From Desulfovibrio oxyclinae DSM 11498 (GTDB lineage: Bacteria > Desulfobacterota > Desulfovibrionia > Desulfovibrionales > Desulfovibrionaceae): a DNA stretch of 64,000 nucleotides. The notes under the pieces are model-generated. The model was not told where the DNA came from, searched no databases, and saw only the letters and a program-made list of their open reading frames with translations. The position numbers and the translations under genes were made by a program. The stretch covers positions 406,988-470,987 of the forward strand of contig NZ_AQXE01000001.1 in NCBI RefSeq assembly GCF_000375485.1, in the 5' to 3' direction. Shown here piece by piece: positions 17,409 to 25,539 of this stretch. Every line of letters begins with the position of its first letter. The stretch's first letter is position 1.

Positions 17409-17509
17409 GGCGGACCGACAGAATCAGAATGTCGGGGTTGCGTCAACCTTGTGCAATTATGTGCCGTTGCTGGATGGAAAGGGTGATCCATGGCCCTGTC
17501 CGAACGGAC

Positions 17510-17533
17510 AAAAGCCCCCGGGCGGGGGCTTTT
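17510..17533 (-). terminator. Rho-independent terminator after the small duplicated protein
   Basis: Ten-pair stem AAAAGCCCCC/GGGGGCTTTT with a GGGC loop. Lies 24 bases past the minus-strand stop at 17557. Confidence 0.8.
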
Positions 17534-17556
17534 GGCGATGCGTCCATTCCGACGTG

Positions 17557-17847
17557 TCAGCCGATTTTGTCAGTCAGCGCACCCACGGGATTGAGTGCGG
17601 ATGAAAGCACGCTTTTTTGAAAGCCGAAACTCTGGGACATGCGTTCCTGCATCGAGTTTCCGGCATTCATGGTGTCGAGGGTCCCGGAGACCACTGCGGC
17701 ACCGAAGGTCTGTTTGTCGAACGGGGCGGGCCCCATCATGGAGCCGCCCGAATTGTTCAGGTAGTCCAGCGTCTTGCTGACGACCCGGGCACCGAACAAC
17801 TGCTTGTCCTGATTCAGCCCGAGGCCGCCGTCAATCATTATGCTCAT
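17557..17847 (-). CDS. Small hypothetical protein with an internal duplication
   Basis: Ninety-six residues, no signal peptide or membrane helix. Two near-repeats are visible: DKQLFGARVVSKTLDYLN (from about residue 13) and DKQTFGAAVVSGTLDTMN (from about residue 41), each followed by a Gly/Asn/Ser-Met stretch. The frame extends 68 codons further upstream, but GGAGG lies ten bases before the ATG at 17847. It stands alone with its own terminator. I do not recognise the family; the repeated unit suggests a small structural or self-associating protein, which is speculation. Confidence 0.7.
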   Translation of the reverse strand: MSIMIDGGLGLNQDKQLFGARVVSKTLDYLNNSGGSMMGPAPFDKQTFGAAVVSGTLDTMNAGNSMQERMSQSFGFQKSVLSSALNPVGALTDKIG

Positions 17848-17971
17848 AGGCGGTGCCTCCTCCGGCCGCAGGACGGAATGGACGCTTATCCGTATGATCG
17901 GATTTTTTCGTGATATCTTTAGGTGGGGCTGATAAAAAGGATTCGAAGACAGGAAAAAGAGAGTTGTTTCA

Positions 17972-18067
17972 ATGCCCGAAGTTTTTTTGATGATCGCTGC
18001 TGTGATAGCCGGTGGCGGTGCTGCGTGGTTGGTGGCCAAAAAAATGCGCACCGGATGCCCGCCGTGA
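17972..18067 (+). CDS. Tiny single-pass membrane peptide, 31 aa
   Basis: Begins MPEVFLMIAAVIAGGGAAW, one hydrophobic helix followed by Lys/Arg and a Cys-Pro-Pro end. AGGA and GAGAG lie upstream of the ATG, although farther than ideal. It stops at a TGA immediately followed by an in-frame ATG of a second hydrophobic peptide. It lies between the divergent small duplicated protein and convergent mazG. Coding status is uncertain; composition is that of a real membrane helix. Confidence 0.4.
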   Translation: MPEVFLMIAAVIAGGGAAWLVAKKMRTGCPP

Positions 18068-18136
18068 ATGTTGCTCTACGGAGGCATCGGCGCGGGATTC
18101 GCCGTATACTGGCTATTGAAAAGGCTCTTTTCGTAA
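18068..18136 (+). CDS. Tiny single-pass membrane peptide, 22 aa, in frame after a TGA
   Basis: Reads MLLYGGIGAGFAVYWLLKRL and two more residues, a hydrophobic helix with a basic end. Its ATG directly follows the TGA of the preceding 31-residue ORF in the same frame, so the pair may be one 53-54 residue two-helix protein interrupted by a stop, or two coupled peptides. It ends 3 bases before the convergent mazG stop. Confidence 0.35.
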   Translation: MLLYGGIGAGFAVYWLLKRLFS

Positions 18137-18139
18137 CGC

Positions 18140-18940
18140 CTATTCGGACTGTTTGGCCTCGTCCCAGAGTTGGTTCATGGCATCAAGGTCCATATCGTCC
18201 AAGGATTGGCCGCGTTCTTCGGCCATTTTTTCCATTTGAGCGAAGCGTCGTAGAAATTTCTGGTTGGCGAAATCGAGAGCCGCGTTGGCCTTGATGCCCT
18301 TACGGCGACCGAGTTCGACGAGGGTGAAAAGCAGGTCGCCGAACTCCTTTTCGGATGCGTCGGTGTCGCCGGCTTCAAGGGCTTGCTGCCATTCCGTCCA
18401 TTCCGACTCGTATTGGCGCTGCACTTCTTCGTCGCTGTCCCATGTAAAGCCGTTGCGGGCAGCTTTGGAGTTGATGCGGTATGAGCGAAGCAGCGGCGGA
18501 AGCCCTTTGGGCAGGGAGTCGAATACGCCTTTGCTGCCTTCTGATTCCTTTTCCTGCTTCTTGGTCTTTTCCCAATTGTCCCAGAGCTGTTCCTGCGTGT
18601 CGAAGCGCTTTTTGCCGAAGACGTGCGGGTGGCGGCGGATCATCTTGGCGGCACTGTGCCGCAGGGCGTCAGACATGGAAAAATCGCCGCTCTGTTCGTG
18701 AAGGGTGTTCATGAAAAGGAGGATGAACAGGACGTCGCCCATCTCCTCCATGGTTTCCCGGGTGTCACCTGCTCGGATGCCTTCGATGAGTTCGAAGGTT
18801 TCTTCGGCAAGGTAGTCGCAGAGACTGGCAGGAGTCTGGTCCTTATCCCACGGGCAGCCTTCCGGCCCGAGCAGGGAGTTCAGGACGTCGCGAAGTTCCG
18901 CCAGAGCCTCGGCTCCGTCGTCGAAAGTGCGTTCAGACAT
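18140..18940 (-). CDS. mazG: Nucleoside triphosphate pyrophosphohydrolase, tandem MazG
   Basis: Hydrolyses NTPs/dNTPs to monophosphates and pyrophosphate; house-cleaning and possibly stringent-response role. The 266-residue protein begins its first domain with CPWDKDQTPASL near residue 30, then the metal-binding acidic motifs EETFELIEG and EEMGDVLF. The second domain has EKEFGDLLFTLVELGRRKGI near residue 200 and NQKFLRRF. Length matches E. coli MazG. It is followed upstream by cvpA 14 bases away, so the two are probably co-transcribed. Confidence 0.93.
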   Translation of the reverse strand: MSERTFDDGAEALAELRDVLNSLLGPEGCPWDKDQTPASLCDYLAEETFELIEGIRAGDTRETMEEMGDVLFILLFMNTLHEQSGDFSMSDALRHSAAKMIRRHPHVFGKKRFDTQEQLWDNWEKTKKQEKESEGSKGVFDSLPKGLPPLLRSYRINSKAARNGFTWDSDEEVQRQYESEWTEWQQALEAGDTDASEKEFGDLLFTLVELGRRKGIKANAALDFANQKFLRRFAQMEKMAEERGQSLDDMDLDAMNQLWDEAKQSE

Positions 18941-18954
18941 GAAATCGCTCCGTA

Positions 18955-19545
18955 TCAGTTGTTTTGCGGGTTGGTCACGGTGCCTTCGATGATGCCCTCA
19001 CCCTCGGGGTGATCCGGCATGATCTCAGGTTGCTCGGAGGATTCCGGCACCACGAGCCCTCTTTGACGCAGGGTTTCCTTGAGGGATTCCGGCGCGAGAT
19101 GCATGGTGTACGCGATGACAGGCTGTGCGCGTGGCGCCACTGCGGATTCCCGGAGAAAGTCGGAGTCCTCGAAAAACGAGTTCAGTACCAACAGGGTCAT
19201 CATCACGACCACGGCCCCTTCGAGCATTCCGAAAAATGCTCCAGCAATGCGGTCGAGCCAGCCGAGCAGGGCGATCTCCAGCATTTCGCGAAGCAGGCGC
19301 GCGATGAGCCAGCAGGCCACAAGGACACCCACGAACACGGCGACGTAGCTGATGCCCCGGATGGTCGCTTCGTTGGAGATGTATACGCTCAGATGCGGCG
19401 CAAGCACGTCGTGGTAGCGGGAGGCCACTGCAAAGGCCAGAAATATGGACGCCAGAGCTATGGCCTCGCGGACGAACCCGCGGAAAAAGCCGCGGGCAAC
19501 CAGCAGGCCGAAAGCCAGAACGAGCAGTATATCGAGAAAATTCAT
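18955..19545 (-). CDS. cvpA: CvpA family inner-membrane protein
   Basis: A 196-residue protein with four predicted membrane helices in the first ~130 residues. It begins MNFLDILLVLAFGLLVARGF, followed by GFVREAIALASIF as in CvpA, and ends in a polar, acidic tail. The family is tied to colicin V production and envelope or purine-linked phenotypes in enterobacteria; its precise role here is unknown. It precedes mazG in one minus-strand unit. Confidence 0.85.
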   Translation of the reverse strand: MNFLDILLVLAFGLLVARGFFRGFVREAIALASIFLAFAVASRYHDVLAPHLSVYISNEATIRGISYVAVFVGVLVACWLIARLLREMLEIALLGWLDRIAGAFFGMLEGAVVVMMTLLVLNSFFEDSDFLRESAVAPRAQPVIAYTMHLAPESLKETLRQRGLVVPESSEQPEIMPDHPEGEGIIEGTVTNPQNN

Positions 19546-19709
19546 TTCACTTTCCGGGGTTTCACGGTGACGCGTTCCGCACTCATTAACAGAGCATACT
19601 CCGAATGTGAACTGGGTATGCGGAAATGTCTTTTTCCATGCAGGGATTGCTCTCCACGGGGTTGTTATCCATCCTGATCTCGGATAATTGAGAGCACAGT
19701 GTTCACCGC

Positions 19710-20306
19710 ATGAAAAAGGAAATCGATTTGCTGAACGTCATTGAAACCGGCCTGCCGGGCCTTCTGGTGATCGAACCGCGCGTTTTTGCCGACCAGAGAG
19801 GGTTCTTTTTGGAATCCTACAACCGGGAACGATTCCGGGCGGTGGGCGTGAACGCCGATTTCATCCAGGACAACCATGCATTCTCGGCCGAACCGGGCGT
19901 TCTCAGGGGATTCCATTTTCAGCGCCCTCCGGCGGCGCAGGCCAAACTGGTCTGGGTTGTTGCGGGCAAAGTACTCGATGTGGTCGTAGATCTCCGGGTA
20001 GGGTCTCCCACCTATGGGCGAACCTTCACCGGAGAACTCAGTGGCAGAAATCAGCGCAGGATGTTCATCCCCAAGGGGTTTGGCCATGCCTACGCCGTTT
20101 TGGAGCCCGGCACCCATTTCATGTATAAGGTGGACGCTCCCTACGCTCCCGATCTCGAAGGCGGCATCGCCTGGGACGATCCGCAGCTTGCCGTGGACTG
20201 GCAGAACGCCTTTGGCGAGGAAGGGCCGATCCTTTCCGCCAAAGACCGGGAGCTGCCGGGAATGACCGATTTCGAATCCCCCTTCAGCTACGAGGAGAAA
20301 GCATGA
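19710..20306 (+). CDS. rfbC: dTDP-4-dehydrorhamnose 3,5-epimerase family protein
   Basis: A cupin-fold epimerase that normally makes dTDP-4-keto-L-rhamnose for O-antigen. The 198-residue protein shows RGFFLESYN near residue 30, the catalytic histidine segment GVLRGFHFQ near 63-71, and MFIPKGFGHAY near 115. Length is slightly above the usual ~185. Its stop overlaps the manC start (ATGA). rfbA, rfbB and rfbD are not in the window. A sugar epimerase with a different substrate is possible. Confidence 0.85.
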   Translation: MKKEIDLLNVIETGLPGLLVIEPRVFADQRGFFLESYNRERFRAVGVNADFIQDNHAFSAEPGVLRGFHFQRPPAAQAKLVWVVAGKVLDVVVDLRVGSPTYGRTFTGELSGRNQRRMFIPKGFGHAYAVLEPGTHFMYKVDAPYAPDLEGGIAWDDPQLAVDWQNAFGEEGPILSAKDRELPGMTDFESPFSYEEKA

Positions 20307-21751
20307 CCGAACAGGAATCCGTGGGCGAAAAGACGGGCGAACGCCCCGAGTGCCATGCGGTGATACTGGCTGGCGGGTCCGGGACCCGGCTCTGGCCGTT
20401 GTCGCGAAACCTGCTGCCCAAGCAGCTCATGGCATTGGATGGCGAGACGACCCTGCTGCAGCAGACCGTCGAACGCGTCGCAACCGTTTTTCCGCCGGAG
20501 CGGATCTGGATCGTCACCAATGAGGATCATGTTTTCGAGGTCCGCAAGCAGGTGACGTCCGTTGCCAAGGAGCTCGATGGCCATGTTCTGGCCGAGCCCA
20601 TGGGACGCAACACGCTTCCGGCGATCATGCTTGCTCTGGAAAAGGTTCTTGAAGGGGACGGAGAAAAGCAGGTGGCGGTTTTCCCCTCCGACCATCTGGT
20701 GCGTGACGCCGAGAAATGGGGGCACGCCGTCGAAGGCGGCAGCGAGCTGGCATCCCAGGGCCACTTTGTCACGTTCGGCGTCAAGGCCGTCAAGCCGGAA
20801 ACGGGGTATGGGTACATCACGGTTGGTGAGCCTCTGGGCGACAACACCTATACCGTGGAAGGCTTCGTGGAGAAGCCTGACTTCGAGACCGCGCAGCGTT
20901 TCGTGGCCGATGGCAGCCATCTCTGGAACAGCGGCATGTTTCTTTTCGACTGCCGTCAGTTCCTACGGGCGGTTGCAAGACACCAGCCCGTTCTCTGGGA
21001 CTGGTGGCTGGCACGGGAAGAGCGGCCGCTTGTGGATGGGTACGGAAAACTGCCCGACGTTTCGGTGGACTATGGCATCGTCGAGCATATCGACAACATT
21101 GCCGTGGTGGCCGCGAACTTCGGATGGGACGACCTCGGCAGCTGGGAGGCAATGTACCGCCTTGGTGACAAAGATGCCGACGGCAACGTGATTCAGGGCG
21201 ATGTCCTGGCCATGGACTGCGAGAACTGCCTGCTCATTTCCAAGGGTGGCAAGCTTGCGGTGGTCGGGCTTCGCGACATGATCATGGTGCAGACCCGCGA
21301 CGCCACGCTCTCCTGCCCGCTGCCCAAGGTGCAGCGTGTCAAGGAGCTGGTGGACCGGCTCAAGATGCAGGGGAGCCAGCTCGTCGAGAGCCATCCCATG
21401 GTTCACAGGCCGTGGGGCAGCTACATCGTGCTGGAGGAAGGGGACAACTACAAGATCAAGCGTCTGGTGGTGACCCCCGGGGCCAACCTGAGTTCGCAGA
21501 TGCATCATCATCGCAGCGAGCACTGGGCGGTCATCAAGGGTACGGCGCGCGTGGAGATCGACCACGAGCCGCTTCTGCTCGTGGAAAACCAGACGGTGGA
21601 CATCCCCAAGGCGTCCCAGCACAGGCTTGGGAATCCGGGGCGTGTGCCGCTGGAAATCATCGAAATTCAAAGCGGTCCGTATCTGGAAGAGGACGACATC
21701 GTCCGCTTCGACGACGTGTACGGCAGGGTGAAGCCCCGCAAAGAGGGGTAG
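20303..21751 (+). CDS. manC: Mannose-1-phosphate guanylyltransferase / mannose-6-phosphate isomerase
   Basis: Bifunctional type II enzyme providing GDP-mannose for envelope polysaccharide. The 482-residue protein has the nucleotidyltransferase signature AGGSGTRLWPLSRNLLPKQ near residue 18. Next come FVEKPDFETA and LWNSGMFLF, and a C-terminal cupin isomerase domain from about residue 365 with HRPWGSY, PGANLSSQMHHHRSEHW and EIIEIQSG. Overlaps rfbC by four bases. Confidence 0.94.
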   Translation: MTEQESVGEKTGERPECHAVILAGGSGTRLWPLSRNLLPKQLMALDGETTLLQQTVERVATVFPPERIWIVTNEDHVFEVRKQVTSVAKELDGHVLAEPMGRNTLPAIMLALEKVLEGDGEKQVAVFPSDHLVRDAEKWGHAVEGGSELASQGHFVTFGVKAVKPETGYGYITVGEPLGDNTYTVEGFVEKPDFETAQRFVADGSHLWNSGMFLFDCRQFLRAVARHQPVLWDWWLAREERPLVDGYGKLPDVSVDYGIVEHIDNIAVVAANFGWDDLGSWEAMYRLGDKDADGNVIQGDVLAMDCENCLLISKGGKLAVVGLRDMIMVQTRDATLSCPLPKVQRVKELVDRLKMQGSQLVESHPMVHRPWGSYIVLEEGDNYKIKRLVVTPGANLSSQMHHHRSEHWAVIKGTARVEIDHEPLLLVENQTVDIPKASQHRLGNPGRVPLEIIEIQSGPYLEEDDIVRFDDVYGRVKPRKEG

Positions 21752-21818
21752 TGCTTTTTCGTCCTGAAATTGCAGTCTTTTTTGTCCTACGAGAGATAGT
21801 GAAAATATTCATTATGTC

Positions 21819-21848
21819 TTGACACACAAAAGAGATGTGCCGTATGCA
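21819..21848 (+). promoter_or_regulatory. Probable qrc promoter
   Basis: TTGACA (21819-21824), 18 bases, then TATGCA (21843-21848). It lies ~60 bases before qrcA with a TTTGTG/CACAAA dyad between. Matches the vegetative consensus well. Confidence 0.6.
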
Positions 21849-21906
21849 TGCGTAGTTAATTTGTGCGTTTTTTTCACAAAAACATTAGGAGTGATGGGGC
21901 GAGGTT

Positions 21907-22665
21907 ATGGAGGAAAGAAAAGCATCGAAACGGTGTGGTGGAGTCCTTCCGTTCTTCATCGGCTTCCTTCTTAGCTGCATCATTGGCTGGGCCGTGATTC
22001 CGCCGCTGTTCTACACTGAAGTGGAACAGCCGGTCAGGTTCAGCCATCAGGTGCACGTGGAGGGACAGGGGATGTACTGTGACAGCTGCCACTATTTCCG
22101 GGATGACGGCTCCTACGCCGGTTTCCCGAGCAACGAGCAGTGTGCCCAGTGCCATATGGTCGATGACCCCGAGGGTGTCATGCAGGCCATCAAGGACAAG
22201 GTCGGTGACGACTACGAAAAGGTTCTCGATCTCAGCGAAGAGGAAATGCCGGAAGATCTCACCTGGCTTGTCCTGAGCGGAGACGAGGAAGATCGCAAAG
22301 CCGAACTGGAGTACCTGGTCAAGTATGCGATTCCCGGCAAACAGGTTCCCTGGATCAATTACCAGTACCAGCCCGACAACGTCTTCTACTCGCATGTTGC
22401 GCATCGCGACATCAGCATCGCCGAGTTGAAGGAGTCGGAAATGGACCTCGACGGCGTCACCGTTACGCCCATCGAGGAACTTGAGGATTCGGAGCAGAAC
22501 TGCGACCTCTGCCATGTGAAGGGAATCGCCACCAACGACACGCCGCCGCCGTTTGAGCGGAACATCATCAGCGGTTACAGCAAGATGACCATGAAGATGT
22601 GGCAGTGCGAGCGTTGCCATGCCCAGATGGGCCAGAGCAATGCCTGTTACGTATGTCATAAATAA
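21907..22665 (+). CDS. qrcA: Menaquinone reductase, multiheme cytochrome c subunit QrcA
   Basis: Electron-entry subunit of Qrc: takes electrons from periplasmic type I cytochrome c3 and passes them to the menaquinone module. The 252-residue protein has an N-terminal membrane anchor at about residues 14-34, then five CxxCH heme sites at residues 58-62 (CDSCH), 79-83 (CAQCH), 199-203 (CDLCH), 234-238 (CERCH) and 247-251 (CYVCH). As I recall, the characterised Desulfovibrio protein is described as hexaheme, so one heme may bind at a non-standard site. First gene of qrcABCD; qrcB follows after 14 bases. Confidence 0.93.
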   Translation: MEERKASKRCGGVLPFFIGFLLSCIIGWAVIPPLFYTEVEQPVRFSHQVHVEGQGMYCDSCHYFRDDGSYAGFPSNEQCAQCHMVDDPEGVMQAIKDKVGDDYEKVLDLSEEEMPEDLTWLVLSGDEEDRKAELEYLVKYAIPGKQVPWINYQYQPDNVFYSHVAHRDISIAELKESEMDLDGVTVTPIEELEDSEQNCDLCHVKGIATNDTPPPFERNIISGYSKMTMKMWQCERCHAQMGQSNACYVCHK

Positions 22666-22679
22666 TGAGGGGTGCTGCA

Positions 22680-24707
22680 ATGGGTTTTGATCGCAGAGCT
22701 TTTATCCAGCTGATCACTGGAGGCACCGTCGGCATCCTCTTCACGCCGGTGGTGTGGAAACTTCTTGATGACGTGTCCATCTGGACACAGAACTGGCCGT
22801 GGATTCCCACGCTCAAATACGGTGAGAAGACCGACAGGCCCACCGTTTCGAAAATCTGTAATTCCGGTTGTGCCGTGAATGTGCGCACCGTGGCAGGAAA
22901 AGCCTTCGGAACCGAAGGCAATCCGGAAAACCCCTTGAGCCGCGGCGGTATCTGCCCCATGTGCTCCAACGGGGTCCAGCTGATGCGCAGCCCGAACCGC
23001 ATCAAGACGCCCATGGTCAAGGGCGCCGACGGTTCGCACAAGGCCGTATCCTGGGATGAAGCCATGGACGCGCTCACCGGCAAGCTTCAGGCTGCCGGCA
23101 ACAGCGTCGGATTCATCTCCGGCGACCTTACCGGCACCGCCAATGAAGTCTATTCCGCATTCGTCAAGGGCGCGGGAAGCGACGACTTCTTCAAACTGCC
23201 CGGTTCCAATCAGGCTGCAAGCCGCGCCTGGAACGGCCTCATGGGTGGCAATGGCCAGATCGGTTACGATCTGCCGAATGCCGACCTCGCGCTTCTCGTC
23301 GGAGCCGACGCCTTTGAATCCTGGGGACCGACCGTCTGGAACCAGAAGGCATTCTCCGACGCTCGTCCGATGGGCGAGAAGCCGTCCTGCAAGTATATCT
23401 TCGCCGGACCGTCCCAGCAGAACACTGCTTCGGTTTGCGACGAATGGATTCCGCTGGCTCCCGAAGGCGAGGCAGCCTTCATGCTGGGCGTTGCCCACAC
23501 CCTGCTGCAGACGGGCATGACCGCCGACGCTTCTGACTTCAACGCGTTCAAGACCATGGTTATGAAGGACTTCAATCCTTCCAAGGTCGAAGCCGCCATC
23601 AAGGTGCCGGCCGCTTCCATGGCTTCCGCAGCCAAGCAGCTTCGAGCCGCATCCCGCCCCGTCGTTATTCCCTCCGGGAATTCGGTGGCGGCGCACGCGG
23701 CGGCGTTTGCCCTGAACATGCTTCTGGGCAACCTCAACCGCAAGGGCGGCATGACCACCGTGGCGGAATTCCCGCTGGTGGTGGAAGGTGCGATGACTCC
23801 GGCCGAAACGTACGAGAAGGATGTCGTCAGCTGGTTCGCCAAGGGCGCCAATCCCGATGTGCTTATCACCGCCGACTGCAACCCGGTCTATTCCCTCCCC
23901 GTCGAGGTCAAAGCCGGATTCATGGTCGCGATTGCCACTGAAATGAACGAGACCGCTGCTGCTGCAGACTTGATTCTGCCCGCCGCGCACCCCTACGAGC
24001 GTTTCGACGATCTGCAGACTCCGTACGGCGTATCCAGCGCGGTTTACACCGCCAGCGTCCCGGTGACCGACCCCGCGTTCGACTCCATGGCTCCGGCGGA
24101 CATCGTGCTGAAGCTCGCTGACGCAGCCGGTTCCGGACTCGGCGTGGAGAGCTTCTCCGAAGTGCTCATGGCCAAGGCCGAAATGATCGGCGCCGAGTGG
24201 GACGACTACTTCGGCGTTCCGTCCTTCGAAACCGAAGCCGTCGCCGAGCAGAACGGACCGAGCCTCGCCGCCAGGACTCTGGCCAAGGCCGCCGCTCCTG
24301 TTCGTGGAACCGGCGCGGTCGCTCTTGCCCCTTACACCATGCTTACCGTCGGCACGGACCGTCAGGCCACCACGCCCAACGCTCCCTGCGTGGTCAGCAG
24401 GAATCAGATCATCGGCGACACCATGGTCGTGATGATGAACTCCGCCACCGCTCGCAAGATCGGTGTCGGGGAGGGCTCCAAGATCAAGATGGCCGGAGGC
24501 ACCGGCAGCGCCGAAGCTCTGGTCCACATCTACGAGGGTGTCCTGCCCGGAGTGGTTGCCGCTCCGTTCGGCTTCGGACATACCGTCGGCGACGAGTTCT
24601 CGAAAGGCAAGGGTGATAATGTCTACAAGATCCTCACGGTGACTTCTGAGGCCGCCACCGGCGCGTCCGTCTGGAACGGTTCCACCGTGAACGTCACCAA
24701 ACTGTAG
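22680..24707 (+). CDS. qrcB: Menaquinone reductase, molybdopterin-oxidoreductase-like subunit QrcB
   Basis: Large periplasmic subunit of Qrc, 675 residues, related to molybdopterin oxidoreductases but reported in the family not to bind Mo cofactor. The start begins MGFDRRAFIQLITGG, a twin-arginine-like signal. Four cysteines near residues 60-95 (ICNSGCAV and GICPMCSNG) occupy the place of the usual cluster-binding motif. The frame opens five codons earlier, but GAGGGG fits the ATG at 22680. Confidence 0.93.
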   Translation: MGFDRRAFIQLITGGTVGILFTPVVWKLLDDVSIWTQNWPWIPTLKYGEKTDRPTVSKICNSGCAVNVRTVAGKAFGTEGNPENPLSRGGICPMCSNGVQLMRSPNRIKTPMVKGADGSHKAVSWDEAMDALTGKLQAAGNSVGFISGDLTGTANEVYSAFVKGAGSDDFFKLPGSNQAASRAWNGLMGGNGQIGYDLPNADLALLVGADAFESWGPTVWNQKAFSDARPMGEKPSCKYIFAGPSQQNTASVCDEWIPLAPEGEAAFMLGVAHTLLQTGMTADASDFNAFKTMVMKDFNPSKVEAAIKVPAASMASAAKQLRAASRPVVIPSGNSVAAHAAAFALNMLLGNLNRKGGMTTVAEFPLVVEGAMTPAETYEKDVVSWFAKGANPDVLITADCNPVYSLPVEVKAGFMVAIATEMNETAAAADLILPAAHPYERFDDLQTPYGVSSAVYTASVPVTDPAFDSMAPADIVLKLADAAGSGLGVESFSEVLMAKAEMIGAEWDDYFGVPSFETEAVAEQNGPSLAARTLAKAAAPVRGTGAVALAPYTMLTVGTDRQATTPNAPCVVSRNQIIGDTMVVMMNSATARKIGVGEGSKIKMAGGTGSAEALVHIYEGVLPGVVAAPFGFGHTVGDEFSKGKGDNVYKILTVTSEAATGASVWNGSTVNVTKL

Positions 24708-24718
24708 GGGGAACCGTC

Positions 24719-25525
24719 ATGCAGACAAAAGAATTCAAAATCAAATGGGGGATGGTCATTGACATCGACAAATGTACGGGCTGCGGCGCGTGCATGGTCG
24801 GTTGTCAGGTCGAGAACAACATCGCCCCCATGACCAAGAAAGATCCGTATAACTACCTTCAGTCCATCACCAAGGACAGGGACGACGCTTCCAACAAGCT
24901 GCGTACCCTGACCTGGATGACCGTATATGAGCTGTCCAACGGGGAGAAGTTCCCCAACCACGAAGTGGCCTACCTGCCGCGCCCCTGCATGCAGTGCGGC
25001 AACCCGGCCTGCGTGCCTGTTTGTCCGGTCATCGCGACCGACAAGAACGAAGAGGGCGGCATCGTCAGCCAAATCTACCCGCGCTGCATCGGCTGCCGGT
25101 ACTGCATGGCTGCCTGCCCGTATCACGCACGGTACTTCAACTGGTGGGATCCGCTCTGGCCGGAAGGCATGGATAAGGTCCTCAGCCCGGATGCTTCCGT
25201 TCGCCCGCGTGGCGTGGTCGAAAAGTGCAACTTCTGCCACACCCGTTTCATGAACGCCAAGGAAGAAGCCCGGTTGAACGGTGAAGATCCCGAGAAGCTG
25301 GCGGAAGACGCTTACATCCCGGCCTGTGCCGAGATCTGTCCGTCCGGCGCCATCGTCTTCGGCGATCTGAACAATCCCGATCACAAGGTTCACCAGCTGG
25401 CCAAGAGCCCGTACTCTTTCCGTCTGCTCGAAAAGCTCGGCCTCGATCCGCAGGTCTACTACATGAGCAAACGCGAATGGGTGCGCATGCAGGGTGACAA
25501 CCACGCCGCCAAGGCCAAGCACTAA
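24719..25525 (+). CDS. qrcC: Menaquinone reductase, iron-sulfur subunit QrcC
   Basis: Periplasmic electron-transfer subunit of 268 residues. Four cysteine groups are visible: CTGCGACMVGCQ (near residue 18), CMQCGNPACVPVCP (near 90), CIGCRYCMAACP (near 122) and CNFCHTR with a later CAEICPSG. This pattern is that of DmsB/NrfC/PsrB-type proteins with up to four Fe-S clusters. There is no signal peptide, so export is likely as a hitchhiker with the Tat-signalled QrcB (inference). Sits 11 bases after qrcB. Confidence 0.94.
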   Translation: MQTKEFKIKWGMVIDIDKCTGCGACMVGCQVENNIAPMTKKDPYNYLQSITKDRDDASNKLRTLTWMTVYELSNGEKFPNHEVAYLPRPCMQCGNPACVPVCPVIATDKNEEGGIVSQIYPRCIGCRYCMAACPYHARYFNWWDPLWPEGMDKVLSPDASVRPRGVVEKCNFCHTRFMNAKEEARLNGEDPEKLAEDAYIPACAEICPSGAIVFGDLNNPDHKVHQLAKSPYSFRLLEKLGLDPQVYYMSKREWVRMQGDNHAAKAKH

Positions 25526-25539
25526 GGGAGGTCACCAAA

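Noticed and set aside
17972..18136. Selenocysteine insertion at the in-frame TGA
   Set aside because: Kept only as one option in the finding. I could not see a convincing SECIS hairpin at the right distance, and the residue before it is not in a redox motif.
22656..24581. A 641-codon open frame antisense to qrcB
   Set aside because: Glycine/histidine/valine-rich translation typical of antisense frames; qrcB in the sense direction is unmistakable.
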